A stretch of DNA of 35,053 nt from Myxococcales bacterium (GTDB lineage: Bacteria; Myxococcota_A; Polyangia; Haliangiales; Haliangiaceae), in the NCBI GenBank assembly GCA_016720595.1, contig JADKKI010000060.1, positions 1 through 35,053 of the forward strand, written 5' to 3'. Shown one piece after another: positions 22,377-30,210 of the stretch. The translations under genes were made by a program, and so were the position numbers. Position 1 is the first letter of the stretch, and every line of letters starts with the position of its first letter. The notes beneath the pieces are model-generated. The model searched no databases. It was given only the letters and a program-made list of their open reading frames with translations, and was not told the DNA's origin.

Positions 22377-22946
22377 ATGACTCGCTTCCTCGCGCTCGCT
22401 TCGCTCCTGGTGCTCGCTGGCTCCGCCTCGGCCGATCGCGGCCGCTGGCGCCGTCCCCACCGGCCGCCTCCGCCGGTCAGCCTCGATGCGCTGCGCGAGG
22501 TGACCAGCGCGTGCCAGGACGCCTTCGAGGGGCCGACCAACGAGCAGGCGTGCATGGCCACGATCTCGCAGAGCCGTACGCAGTTCGCCGTGCGGCCGAT
22601 GGTCGCCGCGTGCGAGAACGCGTTCGACGGCGATGCGAACGAGCTCGCCTGCCTCGCGATCGCGGTCACCTCGTGGCAGGACCCGGCGCCCGCGATCGCC
22701 GCCTGCGAGAACGCATTCGATGGCGATGTGAACGAGCTGGGGTGCCTGCGCACGCTCGCGAGCTCGTGGCTTCCGTCGAGCGCGGTGACCGCGTGCGAGA
22801 ACGCGTTCGATGGCGATGCCAACGAGCAAGCGTGCCTCGACACCCTGGTCGGGACCCGGTACGAGCCGACGGAGCTCGTGCGGTACTGCGAGGACTCGTA
22901 CGACGGCGACGCGAACGAGCTGGCCTGCCTCGCGCAGTTTCGCTGA
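22377..22946 (+). CDS. secreted protein of five di-cysteine 'DGDANE' repeats
   Basis: The 189-residue product has a signal peptide (MTRFLALASLLVLAGSASA) and a short Arg/Pro segment (RGRWRRPHRPPPP). Residues 44-189 are five tandem repeats of 30-33 residues. Each has a Cys, an aromatic-acidic core and a second Cys exactly 13 residues later: Cys46/59, 79/92, 110/123, 140/153 and 171/184. The core reads A-C-E-N-A-F-D-G-D-A-N-E-x-A-C-L in the best copies; repeat 1 has FEGPTNE and repeat 5 has SYDGDANE. All ten Cys fall in this scheme and none elsewhere. D-G-D-x-N-E resembles a calcium loop, but no EF-hand follows. It is periplasmic or secreted, probably disulfide-knotted. I recognise no family. 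Confidence 0.82.
   Translation: MTRFLALASLLVLAGSASADRGRWRRPHRPPPPVSLDALREVTSACQDAFEGPTNEQACMATISQSRTQFAVRPMVAACENAFDGDANELACLAIAVTSWQDPAPAIAACENAFDGDVNELGCLRTLASSWLPSSAVTACENAFDGDANEQACLDTLVGTRYEPTELVRYCEDSYDGDANELACLAQFR
22512..22928 (+). repeat. five diverged tandem coding repeats of about 93 bp
   Basis: The coding repeats of the protein from 22377 are visible at DNA level as recurrences of the stretch encoding ENAFDGD (about 22614, 22707, 22797). The last and first copies are more diverged. Copy spacing is 99, 93, 90 and 93 bp. Confidence 0.8.
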
Positions 22947-22948
22947 GG

Positions 22949-23536
22949 TCAGGGTGCGACGGGAGAGCCGGTCTTGTCGATCGTCAGGTCCTGACCTGCC
23001 AGCTTGACGGCCGCCTTGCCGTTACAGAACGGCATCGCCTCGTCGAACCGTGGCGCGATCACGATCGTGCCGGTGCTGTCGATGTAGCCGACCTTGCCGC
23101 CGGGGCCGATGATCCGTGCGAGCTTGTCCTGGAAGTAGTCGGGCCCGTTGTCCATCGCATGCGCGCGCGCGATCAGCGTGCCGTGCGGATCGATGAAGCC
23201 GAACCCGGGGCCGGGCTGGTTGACCGCCGCGATGCCGCCGGGGCCGAACGGATAGGCCTCGCGGTACTGCGCGGGGATCACGATCGCGCCGGCCTTGTTC
23301 TTGTAGCCACTGAGCCCGGTCGCGTCGTCGTGGAACAGATAGCGATCGTGCAGGCCCTCGGCCCAGGTCTCCATCCGCGGCTCGCAGGGCAGGTCCTTCG
23401 GCTCCTCGCGCGGTGGCGCGTCCGGATCGGGAGCCGGGGCCGTGGTCGCGACGGGTGTGGGAGCCGCCGTGTTCGAGGGCGCGGGCCGGGAGGTCGAGCC
23501 GCAGCCCACCAGCGCGACGAGGAGCAAGTGGCGCAT
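22949..23536 (-). CDS. WG-repeat lipoprotein
   Basis: The 195-residue product has a very short lipoprotein signal (MRHLLLVALVGCGST, lipobox Cys12). A Pro/Ala/Thr linker follows to about residue 45, and then WG-type repeats: GYKNKAGAIVIPAQYREAYP, GFGFIDPHGTLIARA and GYIDSTGTIVIAPRFDEAMP. WG repeats (KWG-Leptospira family) build beta-rich surfaces; no enzymatic role is known. Start ATG 23536 is chosen because the lipoprotein signal begins there and TACCGT lies 7 bases upstream; the longer frame to 23824 overlaps the neighbouring gene. Convergent with the repeat protein gene (2 bp between stops) and divergent from the thioredoxin-like lipoprotein. Confidence 0.85.
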   Translation of the reverse strand: MRHLLLVALVGCGSTSRPAPSNTAAPTPVATTAPAPDPDAPPREEPKDLPCEPRMETWAEGLHDRYLFHDDATGLSGYKNKAGAIVIPAQYREAYPFGPGGIAAVNQPGPGFGFIDPHGTLIARAHAMDNGPDYFQDKLARIIGPGGKVGYIDSTGTIVIAPRFDEAMPFCNGKAAVKLAGQDLTIDKTGSPVAP

Positions 23537-23543
23537 CGTCGTC

Positions 23544-23549
23544 ACGGTA
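23544..23549 (-). promoter_or_regulatory. -10-like hexamer TACCGT, gene at 23536
   Basis: The reverse-strand TACCGT is 7 bases before the ATG of the WG-repeat lipoprotein gene and decides that start. The same hexamer precedes the genes starting at 6211 and 32102. Confidence 0.5.
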
Positions 23550-23605
23550 GCACCGGCGGACGTGTCGGCGGACGAGGCGCGCGGTAGGATGGGAGCGAAG
23601 CACAC

Positions 23606-24070
23606 GTGCGCGTCGCAGCTCCCGCCATCGTGATCACCTGCCTCGCACTCAGTGCGTGCTCGCAGAGCGCGCCGGCGCCCTCGCGCGTCGAGCTGATCGA
23701 GGCTCCCGCCGCCGGTGGCGTCGCCGCGTACGTCTCGCGCGAGGTCGCGCGAGGCGTGACCGATCACGTGCCCGTGCTGGTGTACGTGGGGGCCACGTGG
23801 TGCGAGCCGTGTCAGGACTTTCATCGCGAGGCCGCGGCGGGGAGCCTCGATGCCGCGCTCGGGCCGCTGCGGGTGCTCGTGTTCGATCTCGATCGGGATG
23901 GCGAGCGGCTCGCGGCCGCGGGCTACCGGTCCGACCTGGTGCCGCTGTTCGCGCGCCCCAGGCCCGATGGGCGTGCGTCCGGATCGCAGACCGATGGCGT
24001 GCAGAAGGGCGGCGGTTATGTCGACCAGCTCACCCCGCGGATTCGCGCCCTGATCGCCACGAGCCCCTGA
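23606..24070 (+). CDS. thioredoxin-like lipoprotein
   Basis: GTG 23606 gives a 154-residue lipoprotein (VRVAAPAIVITCLALSACSQ, lipobox Cys18) with a thioredoxin fold. VLVYVGATWCEPCQDFHREA carries the redox pair Cys66-x-x-Cys69, and RVLVFDLDRDGERLAAAGY is the next strand and helix. SDLVPLFARPRPDG holds the cis-Pro loop. It would be a membrane-tethered periplasmic thiol oxidoreductase or cytochrome-maturation-like thioredoxin (TlpA-like in position, but shorter). Its disulfide partners could include the Cys-rich secreted proteins nearby, which is inference. TAGGAT (23585-23590) is 15 bases upstream and GGGAG (23591-23595) may serve as ribosome-binding site, so a short leader is likely. Confidence 0.85.
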   Translation: MRVAAPAIVITCLALSACSQSAPAPSRVELIEAPAAGGVAAYVSREVARGVTDHVPVLVYVGATWCEPCQDFHREAAAGSLDAALGPLRVLVFDLDRDGERLAAAGYRSDLVPLFARPRPDGRASGSQTDGVQKGGGYVDQLTPRIRALIATSP

Positions 24071-24162
24071 TGACCGTGAAGCTCACGAGCCGGCTTTGCC
24101 GGGTGCTGCCGGTGATCCTCGCTCGCGCGGGCGACGGAACCCGCTATCATCTTCGACACGCC

Positions 24163-24621
24163 ATGAGGCACGCACTCGCGCTCGCGCTCGTCCTCGTTGC
24201 CGGTTGCCTCGTACCGGCCGGGCCGTCACCAGGGCCCGAACCGGATCCGGGGAACGGCGGCTGGACCAACCCGCAGGGCTTTGGCTGCAAGACCGATGTG
24301 GAGTGCGGCGCACAGCTCTGCGCCCGCGATGGTGCGTGCTACCCGGCCACCAGCATCCGCGAGGCCCACGTGCTGTGGACGGTGCGCGGTGCCGTGGCGA
24401 GCACCACGAGCTGCGCGCAGAGCCCAGATCTCCTGATCGAGTTCTATGGCTCCAACGGCGAGACCTTCGGCTTCGCCCCGGTGCCGTGTCGGGCGGGAGA
24501 GTTCATCGTCGACAAGCTGCCGACCGCATACCTGCGGGTCGAGCTCGGGATCGAGGGCGCCACCGGGACGAGCGCGACGATCGACCGGTCCTCGGGCGAA
24601 GCCCGGATCGACCTGCGCTGA
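24163..24621 (+). CDS. Cys-containing lipoprotein (152 aa)
   Basis: ATG 24163 starts a lipoprotein (MRHALALALVLVAGCLVPAG, lipobox Cys15). A Pro/Gly linker follows, then a small Cys cluster GCKTDVECGAQLCARDGACY, the C-x-x-D-x-[DE]-C...C...G-x-C pattern typical of myxobacterial secreted proteins. A beta-rich domain completes it (AHVLWTVRGAVASTTSCAQ, LLIEFYGSNGETFGFAPVPC, YLRVELGIEG). It probably lies in the outer membrane or periplasm. TATCAT (24145-24150) lies 12 bases before the ATG. The frame upstream of 24163 overlaps the thioredoxin-like gene and is a shadow. No function can be assigned. Confidence 0.8.
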   Translation: MRHALALALVLVAGCLVPAGPSPGPEPDPGNGGWTNPQGFGCKTDVECGAQLCARDGACYPATSIREAHVLWTVRGAVASTTSCAQSPDLLIEFYGSNGETFGFAPVPCRAGEFIVDKLPTAYLRVELGIEGATGTSATIDRSSGEARIDLR

Positions 24622-24686
24622 GCGCGGGCCGCTGGCGGACGATTTCCGAAGAGCGCGCCCGCGATTCGTCGTACAAATCGGAGCTG

Positions 24687-25184
24687 ATGCCTCCTTCCGC
24701 TCGGCGGCCGTTCTCGTGGCAGCGACACGGTGATCACCTGGTGCTCACGGGTGCGATCGACGAGACCGCACGCCTGGCCGAGCTCGTCGCCGAGGCGGTG
24801 GACGGCAAGCTCGCGCTCGATCTCGGCGGGATCACCTTCATCAACTCGATCGGCGTCCGCGAGTGGGTTCGCCTGCAGGCAGGAGCGGCCGAGGCGAAGA
24901 TCCAGCTCGAGCTCCGGCGCGTCGCCGAGGTCTTGATCCATCAGCTCAACATCGTGCCCGCCGCACGCGGAGCCTCGACGGTCACCTCGTTCTTCGCGTC
25001 GTACCTGTGCGAGTACTGCGACGATCAGCACCCGAGCCTGATCGACATCGAGAGCCATCGCGCGGAGCTGGCACGGATGCAACCTCCGCCGATGCGGTGC
25101 CCCTCGTGCACCAAGGCGATGGCGTTCTGCGACCCTGCGGAGCTCTACTTCTCGTTCCTGTCCGGAACGTCTCCGCTGAGCTAA
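24687..25184 (+). CDS. STAS-domain protein with C-terminal zinc-ribbon
   Basis: The 165-residue cytoplasmic product begins with a STAS domain (about residues 8-105). LALDLGGITFINSIGVREWV corresponds to the anti-sigma-factor-antagonist core D-L-S-G-V-x-F-I-D-S-[TS]-G, with Ser54 at the usual phosphorylation site and Asn53 in place of the common Asp. The remainder holds two Cys pairs, LCEYCDD (Cys108, Cys111) and RCPSCTKAMAFC (Cys138, Cys141, with Cys148), which look like a zinc ribbon. STAS proteins bind or release partner regulators depending on phosphorylation. The zinc module could add a partner- or nucleic-acid-binding surface. The stop TAA overlaps the stop of the convergent small membrane protein gene. 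Confidence 0.82.
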   Translation: MPPSARRPFSWQRHGDHLVLTGAIDETARLAELVAEAVDGKLALDLGGITFINSIGVREWVRLQAGAAEAKIQLELRRVAEVLIHQLNIVPAARGASTVTSFFASYLCEYCDDQHPSLIDIESHRAELARMQPPPMRCPSCTKAMAFCDPAELYFSFLSGTSPLS

Positions 25185-25390
25185 CCGCCAGCGCGGGCGA
25201 GCCCGCGGAACAGGCGGATCACACCGACCACGATCGGGCCGAACGCGACCACATAGGTTCCGCCCTTCTGGGACGCATGGTCATGGGTGATCGCGGTGAT
25301 GGCGATACCGACCACGATCAGGATGATGCCGAGGATGATGTCGCCGTTGATGCCGCCGCTGCGACGGTCCTGATACTGGTCAAACGCCAT
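25181..25390 (-). CDS. small two-helix membrane protein (69 aa)
   Basis: ATG 25390 opens MAFDQYQDRRSGGINGDIIL. Two hydrophobic segments follow, at about residues 19-35 (ILGIILIVVGIAITAIT) and 47-60 (YVVAFGPIVVGVIRLF), with a polar loop carrying HDHASQKGG. A longer frame could start at TTG 25429 but adds 13 residues with no support. It should sit in the inner membrane; similar small proteins are common but unnamed. The stop TAG (reverse strand, 25183-25181) overlaps the stop TAA of the STAS gene on the + strand, both within the four bases CTAA. The gap to the kinase gene (25391-25557) holds both promoters. Confidence 0.65.
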   Translation of the reverse strand: MAFDQYQDRRSGGINGDIILGIILIVVGIAITAITHDHASQKGGTYVVAFGPIVVGVIRLFRGLARAGG

Positions 25391-25557
25391 ATGGAGGTCC
25401 GGACGGAGGTACGACAGAGATAGTCGCAAGCCCTCGTAACTGAGCCAGATCGCTCGTCCTCCGCGGAGGAACTGGTCAGCGCCATCACGGTTTCCATCGC
25501 GCCTGATCCCGAGCGTGTCCTTCGGTCGCGGGCGCTCTATGCTGTGCGTCGGGATCC

Positions 25558-27402
25558 ATGGAGCACGCGCGCCTGGGACGCTACGAGCTCGTCAGCCACC
25601 TCGCCACCGGCGGGATGGGGCGGGTCTCGCTCGCGCGCACACGGGGCGAGGGCGGCTTCGAGCGGCACGTGGTGATCAAGGCCCTCGATCTGGTGGAGAT
25701 CGATGATGCCGAGGCCACCGAGATGTTTCTCGACGAGGCCCGGCTCCTCGGCATGCTGCACCACCAGCACATCGCCGCGATCCACGAGGTCTGTCGCGAC
25801 GAGGACGGACGGCTGTTCCTCGTGCTCGAGTACGTTCACGGTCACAGCGCGCACGATGTCTGGGAGCGCGCGCTCGATCTCGGGAGCCAGCTGCCGCTGG
25901 ACTTCGTCCTGACCTTGATCGCCGCGGCTGCCGCGGGCCTGCACTACGCGCATACCAAGCGCTCGCCCGACGGAGAGCGGCTGCAGCTCGTCCACCGCGA
26001 CGTCACGCTGTCGAACCTGATGATCGGGTTCGACGGTGGCATCAAGGTCATCGACTTCGGGATCGCCAAGGCCGCCGTCCGTACCACGCGCACCCAGGCT
26101 GGCTTCATCAAGGGGAAGCTCGGCTACATGGCGCCCGAGCAGCTACGAGGCAAGGCGCTCGACGCGCGCACCGACGTGTTCGCGCTCGGTATCGTGCTCT
26201 ACGAGCTGACGACGATGCGGCGGGCGTTCCGCGACGTGTCCGATCGCGTGACGGTCGAGCGGATCAAGGCCGGGACGTATGCGCGACCTTCTCAGATCGT
26301 GCCCGACTATCCGGCCGAGCTCGAGGCGATCGTCATGCGTGCGCTGCGGGTGAATCCCGAGGAGCGATTCGAGAGCGCCGACGAGCTGCGGCGCGCGATC
26401 GAGGTGCTCGGCCATCAGCTCCACCTCGTGCTCGGCGACGGAGCGGTGGTGGATGCGATGTCGAAGCTGTTCCCGGATCGCGCGGAGCCGTGGCAGCGAC
26501 GCGCTACCACCCGTGCCGAGACCGAGTCCTCGATCGAGGTGGAGTGGGAAGATCCTCATGCGGCGACGACCCGGGTCGCGCCTCACGCGGCGCTCGCCAC
26601 CTTGCTCGCACCGGCGGCGGAGAGCGCAGCGCCGCGGCCGACCACCGAGGGCGCGGATCTGCTCGTGATCGAGAGCGAGGATGTCCGCGCACCCACGGAG
26701 CGCGCGAGCGGGCTCGATCTCGATGCGCTGATCTCGGAGATCGCGGTCCCGGCGGTGGCTCCAGCCATCGCGACTCCCACCGTCACGCCTCCCGCAGCGA
26801 AGCCTCCGGCGGCGAAGCCTCCGGCGGCGAAGTCTCTCGCGGTCGAGAGCAGCGAGCACCTCAAGTCCACGGCGTTCATCAGGGTCTCCGGCCGGAAGCG
26901 CGCGCGATGGCCGATGATCGGTGCAGTGGTCGCGGCGGTGGTGGCGGTGACCGTACCGATCGTCGTGATCGCGACCCGCGAGGATGCGGTGGCCGCCCAG
27001 ACCCCGAGCTCCAAGCCCGCGCCCACGGCGCCAGCGGTACCAACGACACCGCCCCGGTCACCTGCTGCGCCTGCTGTTGCTGCACCTGCTGCTGCTGCAC
27101 CTGCCGCACCTGCCGCACCTGTCGCGGCGCCCAGTCCGCCCGCGAGCGCGGTGGCCTCGCCCTCGAAGGTCCACGTCACGATCACCTCCACGCCGCCGAA
27201 CGCCACGGTGTTGCTCGATCAGCGTCGCCTCGGCCGCACGCCGTTCGACGGGGATCTCGACCTCGCGCCGGGCGCTCACATCATCAAGGTTCGGCTTCGC
27301 GGACGGGCCGCGCAGAAGCGCACGATCGAGCTCGTCGCCGGGGCCAAGATCGACGAGGCGTTCTCACTGGTGCGGGCCCGGGCGGACGTCGCGGGCAACT
27401 GA
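25558..27402 (+). CDS. transmembrane Ser/Thr protein kinase with PEGA domain
   Basis: The 614-residue kinase has a cytoplasmic Hanks-type catalytic domain (about 8-285) with Gly-rich loop LATGGMGRVSLAR, Lys41 (VVIKALD), catalytic loop HRDVTLSNLMI (Asp148), DFGIAK (Asp166) and APE (about 192). Asp occurs in the HRD, so it is of the RD type and autophosphorylation is likely. A Pro/Ala-rich juxtamembrane linker (about 300-440) follows, then a TM at about 450-473 (MIGAVVAAVVAVTVPIVVIA), an Ala/Pro stalk (about 485-535) and a C-terminal PEGA domain (about 539-607; VHVTITSTPPNATVLLDQRR, RTPFDGDLDLAPGAH) outside. PEGA may sense the envelope. The layout is the standard myxobacterial one. TATGCT (25538-25543) lies 14 bases before the ATG. 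Confidence 0.93.
   Translation: MEHARLGRYELVSHLATGGMGRVSLARTRGEGGFERHVVIKALDLVEIDDAEATEMFLDEARLLGMLHHQHIAAIHEVCRDEDGRLFLVLEYVHGHSAHDVWERALDLGSQLPLDFVLTLIAAAAAGLHYAHTKRSPDGERLQLVHRDVTLSNLMIGFDGGIKVIDFGIAKAAVRTTRTQAGFIKGKLGYMAPEQLRGKALDARTDVFALGIVLYELTTMRRAFRDVSDRVTVERIKAGTYARPSQIVPDYPAELEAIVMRALRVNPEERFESADELRRAIEVLGHQLHLVLGDGAVVDAMSKLFPDRAEPWQRRATTRAETESSIEVEWEDPHAATTRVAPHAALATLLAPAAESAAPRPTTEGADLLVIESEDVRAPTERASGLDLDALISEIAVPAVAPAIATPTVTPPAAKPPAAKPPAAKSLAVESSEHLKSTAFIRVSGRKRARWPMIGAVVAAVVAVTVPIVVIATREDAVAAQTPSSKPAPTAPAVPTTPPRSPAAPAVAAPAAAAPAAPAAPVAAPSPPASAVASPSKVHVTITSTPPNATVLLDQRRLGRTPFDGDLDLAPGAHIIKVRLRGRAAQKRTIELVAGAKIDEAFSLVRARADVAGN
26788..26832 (+). repeat. three 15-bp tandem repeats (Pro-Pro-Ala-Ala-Lys)
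   Basis: Three consecutive 15-bp units (26788-26802, 26803-26817, 26818-26832) each encode PPAAK in the kinase linker. Units 2 and 3 are identical and unit 1 differs at two positions. A repeat-number change would keep the frame and alter linker length. Confidence 0.85.
27061..27120 (+). repeat. Ala/Pro codon tract rich in GCT/CCT
   Basis: About twenty codons of Pro and Ala (residues 502-521 of the kinase) use GCT, CCT and GCA, which are rare elsewhere in the window. The pattern of short units such as gct-gct-gca-cct suggests growth by slippage. Confidence 0.7.
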
Positions 27403-27492
27403 GCCGCGGTCGCCCGCGTGGTGGCGGCATCAGCGGCGAGGAGGTGTGAGGATCCGTGGGCTCGCGAAGCGCGCGGAATGGCGGCTCGCGGC

Positions 27493-27498
27493 TATGGT
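27493..27498 (+). promoter_or_regulatory. -10-like hexamer TATGGT, gene at 27505
   Basis: TATGGT ends 6 bases before ATG 27505, identical in sequence and spacing to the element before the gene at 3312. Confidence 0.5.
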
Positions 27499-27504
27499 CC
27501 GGGC

Positions 27505-30198
27505 ATGCGCCTCCGCGTCGCGATCGCTCTCGCCCTGGTCTCGTGCTCGTCCCCAGGAGCGCCTCGCCCGGCGCCCGTCGTCGTCGCTCCTCCTCCGCCA
27601 CCCGCGACGCCGGTCGCACCGCCTGCGGCGCCCACGCCGCCCGCGCTACGGCTCCCCACCGGTGTGCGCCCGACGGCGAACACCGTCGAGCTGACCATCG
27701 ATCCGGCGAGCGAGGACTTCACGGGATCGATCTCGACGAGCATCGCGGTCGACGAGCCGACCTCGGTGATCTGGCTCAACGGTGACGAGCTCGAGCTCGC
27801 CACGGCCACCGCCACGGTCGGGGGTGTGGCGCAGAAGGCGACCATCACGGCGCCGAAGAAGGGCTACCTCGCGCTGTCGTTTGCAGCACCGCTCGCGCGC
27901 GGCACCGGGACGCTGGCGATCACCTATCGCGGGAAGATGCACCGGAGTGACGGCGATGGCATCTACACGGCGCAAGAGGGTGGCGACTGGTACGCGTACA
28001 CCCAGTTCGAGGCCACGGATGCGCGCCAGGCCTTCCCCACGTTCGACGAGCCTTCGTTCAAGGTGCCCTGGAAGCTGACGCTTCACACCAAGCAGGCCCT
28101 GGTCGCACTCTCGAACACGCCCGTCGTCGCCGAGAGGCCCGAGCCCAACGGGATGAAGGCGGTGGAGTTCGCCGAGACCAAGCCGCTGCCGGCATACCTC
28201 GTGGCGTTCACGGTGGGGCCCTACGATCTCGTCGACGCGGGCAAGACCAAGTCCGGCGTGCCCGTGCGGATCGTGGTGCCGCGTGGACGCAGCGCCGATG
28301 CGGGCTATGCCGCGAAGGTCACCGTCGAGCTGCTCGAGCGGGTCGAGCAGTACTTCGGCACGCCGTATCCGTATCCCAAGCTCGATCTCGTGGCGTTCGC
28401 CGTGTTCAACGCCGGTGCGATGGAGAACCCGGGGCTCATCACGTACCGCCAGAACATCCTCCTGACCAAGCCCGAAGAGCGCACGCTCGGCCGCGAGCAG
28501 CGGTTCGCCACGGTCACCGCGCACGAGATCGCACACCAGTGGTTCGGCGACTACGTCACGCTCGCCTGGTGGGATGACACCTGGCTCAACGAATCGTTCG
28601 CGAGCTGGATGGAGACCAAGATCATCGAGGCCTGGCAGCCCACGTGGGATCTCGACATCGATGCGGTCAGCTCCAAGTCGGGCGTGATGGGCCGCGACAG
28701 CCTCGACAGTGCTCGCGCGATCCGTCAACCGATCACCACGGCGGAGGACATCGACAGCTCGTTCGATGGCATCACCTACGGCAAGGGCGAGGCGGTGCTC
28801 GCGATGATCGAGCGCTCGGTCGGCCCGGATGTGTTCCAGCGCGGCGTGCGTGCGTACCTGGCGAAGCACGCGTGGGGCAACGCCACGTACGACGACTTCG
28901 TCGGGGCGATGACCGAGGCCGCCGGCAAGGATCTGCGGCCGCTGTTCGAAGCGTTCGTCAAGCAATCGGGTGTGCCCGTGGTGGAGGTTCGGTTGCAGTG
29001 TGCGAAGGGCGAGCCTGCCAAGCTCGCACTGAGCCAGCGCCGCTATGCACCCACCGGCTCGAAGATCGATCCGAACCGGACCTGGACGATCCCCGTGTGC
29101 GTTCGCTGGGGCGCCGGCGCCAAGACGGGGCGCGATTGCTTCGAGCTGTCCACACCCGCTGCAGAGCTCGCGCTGTCGGCGCCGTCGTGCCCGGACTGGG
29201 TGGTCCCGAACGAGGGCAGCCACGGCTACTACCGCGCCCAGCTCGAGCCGGCGCTGTTGACCAAGCTGCTCGGCCGCGCGCGCAAGGTGCTCGGGATCGG
29301 CGAGCGGATCGGCTTGATCGGTGATGTCGATGCGCTCGTCGAGAGCGGCGTGGTGGGGAAGGGCGTGGCGCTCGCGCTGGTCGCCGATCTCGCGAAGGAT
29401 CCGAGCCGCCACATCGTCGATGCGTCGATGGGCATCGTCGCGGGCATCGACGAGATGGTCGGCGAGCAACTCCGCCCGAACTACGAGCGCTTCATCCGCA
29501 AGCTCTACCTCGCGCGCGCCAAGCAGCTCGGCTGGCAGAGCAAGCCGGGGGAGGGCCCCGATGCGAAGGAGCTGCGCCCCGAGCTGCTCTCGCTGGTGGC
29601 CGGAGATGGCAAGGATCCCGCGCTGGTCGCCGAGGCGACGAAGCTGGCGTGGAAGTGGCTCGATGATCGGAAGGCCGTGGATCCCACGGTCGTCGGCGCG
29701 GTGCTCGGCGTGGCCGCGCGGTACGGAGATCAGGCGCTGTACGATCGGCTGCACGCCGAGGCGAAGAAGGTCACCGATCGTACGGAGCGCGGGCGCATCC
29801 TCTCGGCGCTCGGCGGATTCTCCGATCCGAAGATCGTCGTGCAGGCCCTCGCGCTGATCCTCACCGACGAGTTCGATCTCCGCGAGGCCGGCGGTCTGTC
29901 GCGTGGGGCGATGCAGGATCCGCGGACCCGGATGATCGCGTACGCGTTCGTGAAGGAGCACTTCGACGAGATCTCGGCGAAGTTGCCGCCCGCGTACCGC
30001 ACGTACATGGCGTACTTCGCGATGCCGCTGTGCGACGACAAGTACAAGCCGGAGCTCGAGGCGTTCCTGAAGCCGCGGATCGAGAAGCTCGACGGCGGTC
30101 CGCGCACGCTCGCGCAGGCGATGGAAGGGCTGTCGCTGTGTGCGGCGGGCCGCAAGGCGCAGGCGCCGGCCGTCGAGGCGTTCCTCAAGAAGCAGTAG
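27505..30198 (+). CDS. M1-family metallo-aminopeptidase, lipoprotein
   Basis: The 897-residue protein has an M1 (gluzincin) catalytic core and a lipoprotein signal (MRLRVAIALALVSCSSPG, lipobox Cys14), then a Pro/Ala linker. The N-terminal saddle domain includes YTQFEATDARQAFPTFDEPS, the exopeptidase motif is AGAMENPG (starting about residue 303), and zinc site HEIAHQWFG (His340, Glu341, His344) is followed by NESFA, whose Glu is 18 residues after the second His. The C-terminal half is an ERAP1-like helical domain. The family removes N-terminal residues from peptides. Most bacterial PepN enzymes are cytoplasmic, so lipidation suggests a periplasmic or outer-membrane role in digesting peptides from prey or debris. 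The start at ATG 27505 agrees with TATGGT and the signal peptide. Confidence 0.93.
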   Translation: MRLRVAIALALVSCSSPGAPRPAPVVVAPPPPPATPVAPPAAPTPPALRLPTGVRPTANTVELTIDPASEDFTGSISTSIAVDEPTSVIWLNGDELELATATATVGGVAQKATITAPKKGYLALSFAAPLARGTGTLAITYRGKMHRSDGDGIYTAQEGGDWYAYTQFEATDARQAFPTFDEPSFKVPWKLTLHTKQALVALSNTPVVAERPEPNGMKAVEFAETKPLPAYLVAFTVGPYDLVDAGKTKSGVPVRIVVPRGRSADAGYAAKVTVELLERVEQYFGTPYPYPKLDLVAFAVFNAGAMENPGLITYRQNILLTKPEERTLGREQRFATVTAHEIAHQWFGDYVTLAWWDDTWLNESFASWMETKIIEAWQPTWDLDIDAVSSKSGVMGRDSLDSARAIRQPITTAEDIDSSFDGITYGKGEAVLAMIERSVGPDVFQRGVRAYLAKHAWGNATYDDFVGAMTEAAGKDLRPLFEAFVKQSGVPVVEVRLQCAKGEPAKLALSQRRYAPTGSKIDPNRTWTIPVCVRWGAGAKTGRDCFELSTPAAELALSAPSCPDWVVPNEGSHGYYRAQLEPALLTKLLGRARKVLGIGERIGLIGDVDALVESGVVGKGVALALVADLAKDPSRHIVDASMGIVAGIDEMVGEQLRPNYERFIRKLYLARAKQLGWQSKPGEGPDAKELRPELLSLVAGDGKDPALVAEATKLAWKWLDDRKAVDPTVVGAVLGVAARYGDQALYDRLHAEAKKVTDRTERGRILSALGGFSDPKIVVQALALILTDEFDLREAGGLSRGAMQDPRTRMIAYAFVKEHFDEISAKLPPAYRTYMAYFAMPLCDDKYKPELEAFLKPRIEKLDGGPRTLAQAMEGLSLCAAGRKAQAPAVEAFLKKQ

Positions 30199-30210
30199 GC
30201 CGCGGCACGG

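Noticed and set aside
26788..26832. CRISPR-like short repeats
   Set aside because: The units are contiguous, 15 bp long and in frame, encoding PPAAK in the kinase linker, so they are coding microsatellites.
27646..29961. 771-codon minus-strand open frame
   Set aside because: Antisense of the M1 aminopeptidase, whose active-site motifs are certain.
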